Origin: an uncultured Prevotellaceae bacterium
Lineage (GTDB): Bacteria > Bacteroidota > Bacteroidia > Bacteroidales > Muribaculaceae
Reading direction: 5' to 3'
Length of the DNA stretch: 64,000 nucleotides
Assembly (NCBI GenBank): GCA_900319525.1
Contig: ONOU01000003.1
Coordinates: 124,001 to 188,000, forward strand
The translations under genes were made by a program, and so were the position numbers. Below the pieces are notes generated by a model. It was not told the DNA's origin and did no database searches. It worked only from the letters and a program-made list of their open reading frames with translations. This document shows positions 61,154 through 64,000 of the stretch, one piece after another. Every line of letters starts with the position of its first letter. Positions within the stretch are counted from its first letter, which is position 1.

Positions 61154-61339
61154 AAAATGCTGTTTTTTCCTTTTGGATTTATCAGTGGATTATGAGGTTA
61201 GATCATCTCTATGAAGCCATTAGAAACCATCGTACCCCACGATGTTAATGGATGATTGCGGAAATGAAAAATCGCATTTAACGGAAATAAGGGTAAATAT
61301 TTCAGTAAAAAAGGTATGGTATGATACTAATAAATGTTA

Positions 61340-61347
61340 TAATTTTG
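61340..61347 (+). promoter_or_regulatory. -7 box of the flavodoxin gene
   Basis: TAATTTTG, 46 bp before the flavodoxin ATG; at the -33 distance the sequence reads TGG rather than TTG. Confidence 0.5.
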
Positions 61348-61393
61348 CAAAGTGAATAATTGTTGACTTTAAATTAAATGAGTAGAGACTGAG

Positions 61394-61975
61394 ATGAAAA
61401 AGATATTTTATATTCTTGCTTGCATGATGACCGGTTGTCTGGCACTCTGTACCGTGATGACCGCTAACGCGCAAGACAGTAAAAAAAACGATAACGTTAT
61501 GAACAACAAAAAAACATTGGTGGCCTACTTCAGCGCCACAGGAACAACCATGGAGGCTGCTTCCAAATTAGCTAAGGTGGCTAATGCCGACCTGCACGAA
61601 ATCATCCCTGAGGTTCCTTACACGCCTGCCGATCTCAACTGGCGCGACAAGTCGAGCCGTTCGACCGTGGAGATGGAGAACAAGAGCAGCCGGCCTGCCA
61701 TTGCCAACCGCGTGGAGAACATGGAACAGTATGATACCGTGTTTGTGGGATATCCTATCTGGTGGTATATTGCCCCGACGATCATCAACACCTTCCTGGA
61801 GCAGTATGACTTGACAGGAAAGACGGTCGTCCCCTTCTTTACATCGGGTGGCAGCGGTGCTGGCCAGACGATGAAGTACTTGAAGCCCTCGGCTCCCGGA
61901 GCCAACTGGGTGGACCCCAAGAACCTCAACTATATGGGTGAGGCTGAGATGAAAAACTGGATCGATTCACTTTAA
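61394..61975 (+). CDS. Exported flavodoxin-like protein
   Basis: A 193-residue protein with an N-terminal export signal (hydrophobic 5-24, cleavage likely at ANA-QD) followed by a flavodoxin domain. The FMN phosphate loop is YFSATGTTMEAA, and VFVGYPIWWYIAPTIINTFLEQYDLTGK with SGGSGAGQ forms the ring-binding loops. Flavodoxins normally carry electrons in the cytosol; an exported copy implies periplasmic or surface redox work, or FMN loading outside the membrane. It is first in a tight row with an exported DUF362 protein (12-bp gap) and an alcohol dehydrogenase (24-bp gap). Confidence 0.88.
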   Translation: MKKIFYILACMMTGCLALCTVMTANAQDSKKNDNVMNNKKTLVAYFSATGTTMEAASKLAKVANADLHEIIPEVPYTPADLNWRDKSSRSTVEMENKSSRPAIANRVENMEQYDTVFVGYPIWWYIAPTIINTFLEQYDLTGKTVVPFFTSGGSGAGQTMKYLKPSAPGANWVDPKNLNYMGEAEMKNWIDSL

Positions 61976-61987
61976 TAACTGTATAAA

Positions 61988-62932
61988 ATGAATAAAAAGC
62001 ATCTGATCGCCGTCATGATGGTTGGCTTTATGGCCTTCATGGCAAATGCTCAAAGCAGGGTGTATTACACTACAGAAATAACACCTGAGTCCCTTGTGAA
62101 AATCTATAAAGCCCTGGGTGTCGAGGCCACTGGCCATGTGGCAGTGAAAATCAGCACCGGTGAGGCAGGCAATAACCACTACCTGAAGCCGACCCTCATC
62201 CGCGACTTGGTGGACGAGGTGAACGGCACCATCGTGGAGTGCTGCACGGCATACGGTGGCTCACGCCAGGAGGTCTCCAAGCATTGGCAGACCATTCATG
62301 AGCATGGTTTTGACTCGATATTTGCTGTGGATATTATGGATGAATTTGGCCAGATGCGCATCCCCGTCAAGGATCGTTCCCACATCAAGTATGACATCGT
62401 GGGTGACCACTTGGCCAACTATGACTGGATGATTAACCTGGCCCACTTCAAGGGCCACGCCATGGGCGGCTACGGCGGCGTGTTGAAGAACGCTTCGATT
62501 GGCGTTGCCAGCACCGCAGGCAAGGCTTATATCCACTCAGCCGGTTATACCGACGATGCGACGCTTGCTTGGAGCCACATCGAGGACCAGGACGGTTTTC
62601 TGGAATCGATGGCCGCTGCTGCCCAAGCCGTTCACAATTACATGGGTGGACGTGTGATTTACATCAATGTGATGAACAACATGTCGGTCGATTGTGACTG
62701 CGACGGCTCGCCCGATGAGCCTAAGCTCAAGGACATGGGCATCATGGCCAGTCTGGATCCCGTGGCGCTGGATTGGGCTTGTGTGCAGATGGTGATGAAC
62801 CATAAGGCCACTGCCGGTGATGATAACGCCCCGCTGATCGAGCGCATCAACAGCCGTCATGGCACGCATACTATCGACTGGGCCGAGCACATTGGCCTGG
62901 GTTCTAAGAATTACGTCATTGTTAAACTCTAA
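61988..62932 (+). CDS. Exported DUF362 domain protein
   Basis: A 314-residue protein with a signal peptide (MNKKHLIAVMMVGFMAFM, cleavage near ANA-QS) and one DUF362 domain: VAVKISTGEAGNNHYLKP, INLAHFKGHAMGGYGGVLKN and DCDCDGSPDEPKLKDMGIM. DUF362 proteins are often fused to ferredoxin domains; this one has no Fe-S ferredoxin repeat, only scattered Cys (ECCTAYGG and SVDCDCDG). Function unknown; the neighbour flavodoxin suggests they are redox partners outside the cytoplasm. Confidence 0.85.
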   Translation: MNKKHLIAVMMVGFMAFMANAQSRVYYTTEITPESLVKIYKALGVEATGHVAVKISTGEAGNNHYLKPTLIRDLVDEVNGTIVECCTAYGGSRQEVSKHWQTIHEHGFDSIFAVDIMDEFGQMRIPVKDRSHIKYDIVGDHLANYDWMINLAHFKGHAMGGYGGVLKNASIGVASTAGKAYIHSAGYTDDATLAWSHIEDQDGFLESMAAAAQAVHNYMGGRVIYINVMNNMSVDCDCDGSPDEPKLKDMGIMASLDPVALDWACVQMVMNHKATAGDDNAPLIERINSRHGTHTIDWAEHIGLGSKNYVIVKL

Positions 62933-62956
62933 CCATTATATCATTTAATTAAGAAA

Positions 62957-64000
62957 ATGAACAACTTCGTTTACAACATACCTGTCAAGGTCTATTTTGG
63001 AGAGAACCAGCTGCACCACCTCGGTGAGGAACTGTCAAAGTTTGGCAAACGTGTCCTGCTCACCTACGGCGGCGGTTCCATCAAGCGTACAGGCCTGTAT
63101 GATGCCGTGGTAGCCGAGGTCAAGAAAGCCGGTATGGAGCTGTTTGAGCTCTCGGGCATTGAACCCAATCCCCGCATCGACAGCGTGCGCCGTGGAGCCC
63201 AGATGTGTAAGGAACACAATATCGACGTGTTGCTCGCTGTGGGCGGTGGCTCAACAATCGATGCAACTAAGTTTATGGCCGCTGGTGCCAAGGTTGATCA
63301 TGATCCCTGGGACTTCTTCAACGAGAAATGGGCTCCCATTACCGAGGCTCTGCCCATCATCAGCGTGCTGACCCTCTCGGCTACAGGTAGCGAGATGGAC
63401 GCTGGCGGTGTAATCAGCAATCCCGAGACCAACGACAAGATCGGCCGCGTGGAAAGCCCCACTTTGTTGCCTAAGGTGTCATTCCTTGACCCGACGGTGA
63501 CCTATACCGTAAGCCCCTATCAGACTGCTTGCGGCGCAGCCGACATGCTCTCGCACATCTTTGAGGTATATTTCAACATGAATCAGGACCTGTATATGCT
63601 CGACTGCTTCATGGAGGGCTTGATGAAGACCATCATTAAGTATGCCCCCATCGCGATGAAAGAGCCTGAGAATTATGAGGCTCGTGCTAACTTGATGTGG
63701 ACTTCGTCGTGGGCTATCAACGGCTTTGTTGATGGCGGCAAGCGCCAGGCCTGGAGCTGCCACCCGATGGAGCATGAGGTGTCGGCCTACTACGACATCA
63801 CCCACGGCTTGGGCCTTGCCATCATCACCCCGCGCTGGATGGAGTACTGCTTGAGCGAGAACACCGTCAGCAAGTATGTGCAGTTTGGTGTTAACGTTTT
63901 CGGCATCGATGCCAATCAGCCGGCAATGGACATTGCCCGTCAGGCCATTGAGAAGACCCGGGAGTTCCTGTTCGGTACTCTGGGATTGAAGAGCAGTTTC
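62957..64000 (+). CDS. Iron-containing alcohol dehydrogenase (BdhA/YqhD type), cut at the 3' end
   Basis: The first 348 residues are present; family members have about 385-390. The N-terminal Rossmann part has LLTYGGGSIKRTG and VGGGSTIDATK (about 96-105). Metal ligands are D196 and H200 (ADMLSH), H269 (SCHPMEH) and H283 (DITHGLGLA). This is the NADPH/NADH-dependent butanol or general aldehyde reductase branch (BdhA/YqhD), acting in the cytosol on short- to medium-chain aldehydes. It starts 24 bp after the DUF362 gene, so a cytosolic reductase is encoded behind two exported redox proteins. Confidence 0.92.
   Translation, partial: MNNFVYNIPVKVYFGENQLHHLGEELSKFGKRVLLTYGGGSIKRTGLYDAVVAEVKKAGMELFELSGIEPNPRIDSVRRGAQMCKEHNIDVLLAVGGGSTIDATKFMAAGAKVDHDPWDFFNEKWAPITEALPIISVLTLSATGSEMDAGGVISNPETNDKIGRVESPTLLPKVSFLDPTVTYTVSPYQTACGAADMLSHIFEVYFNMNQDLYMLDCFMEGLMKTIIKYAPIAMKEPENYEARANLMWTSSWAINGFVDGGKRQAWSCHPMEHEVSAYYDITHGLGLAIITPRWMEYCLSENTVSKYVQFGVNVFGIDANQPAMDIARQAIEKTREFLFGTLGLKSSF

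Overview
The window looks like chromosomal DNA of a gut- or rumen-type Bacteroidales (Prevotellaceae/Muribaculaceae-like; I cannot fix the genus). Reasons: the fused lpxC-fabZ gene, the fused gamma/alpha 2-oxoacid:ferredoxin oxidoreductase subunit, many lipoproteins, C10 (streptopain-type) proteases with dockerin-like tails, a C-terminal type-IX-secretion-like tail, almost no Shine-Dalgarno sequences, and recurring TTG-N19/20-TAnnTTTG promoters, the form described for Bacteroides.

Layout. 1-3.4 kb: end of an endonuclease/exonuclease/phosphatase gene, a beta-helix lipoprotein and a GH10-like lipoprotein. 3.4-6.9 kb (minus): marC, comEC, aroE. 7.1-8.0 kb: an MCE/MlaD protein. 8.4-15.8 kb: dnaA, a DnaQ-like exonuclease (minus), gyrA and two paralogous exported TPR proteins. 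15.9-21.2 kb (minus): lpxD - lpxC/fabZ - lpxA behind a B3/B4 protein, a Sua5/YciO protein and a thioredoxin lipoprotein. 21.4-28 kb: S9 peptidase, HAD phosphatase, DUF2284, DMT (DUF486), metallophosphoesterase, porin. 28-29.8 kb: three unrecognised genes. 29.9-37.3 kb: mazG, topB, a Cys-rich mini-protein, tRNA-Cys, a probable small RNA or leader, recJ and recQ. 37.6-43.2 kb: a large secreted protein (minus) and korAB. 43.2-52.5 kb (minus): DUF445, lolA, ftsK, trkH, trkA, dxs and a small membrane protein.

The accessory part is 52.6-61.1 kb: five consecutive minus-strand genes for secreted C10 cysteine proteases with C-terminal dockerin-like modules. One is broken by a small deletion in its propeptide. 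The dockerin-like tails run from intact calcium loops to loops with no ligands left. 61.4-64 kb holds an exported flavodoxin, an exported DUF362 protein and an iron-containing alcohol dehydrogenase cut by the window end.

Most genes are housekeeping: replication and topology (dnaA, gyrA, topB, recJ, recQ, ftsK), lipid A, potassium uptake, isoprenoids and anaerobic 2-oxoacid metabolism. The items I rate most worth following up are: a composite element made of a terminator followed by four TCTAGA palindromes at 9-bp spacing, seen at two unrelated loci; the C10/dockerin cluster; a promoter-driven structured RNA between tRNA-Cys and recJ; and an unrecognised protein built from two copies of the same domain.
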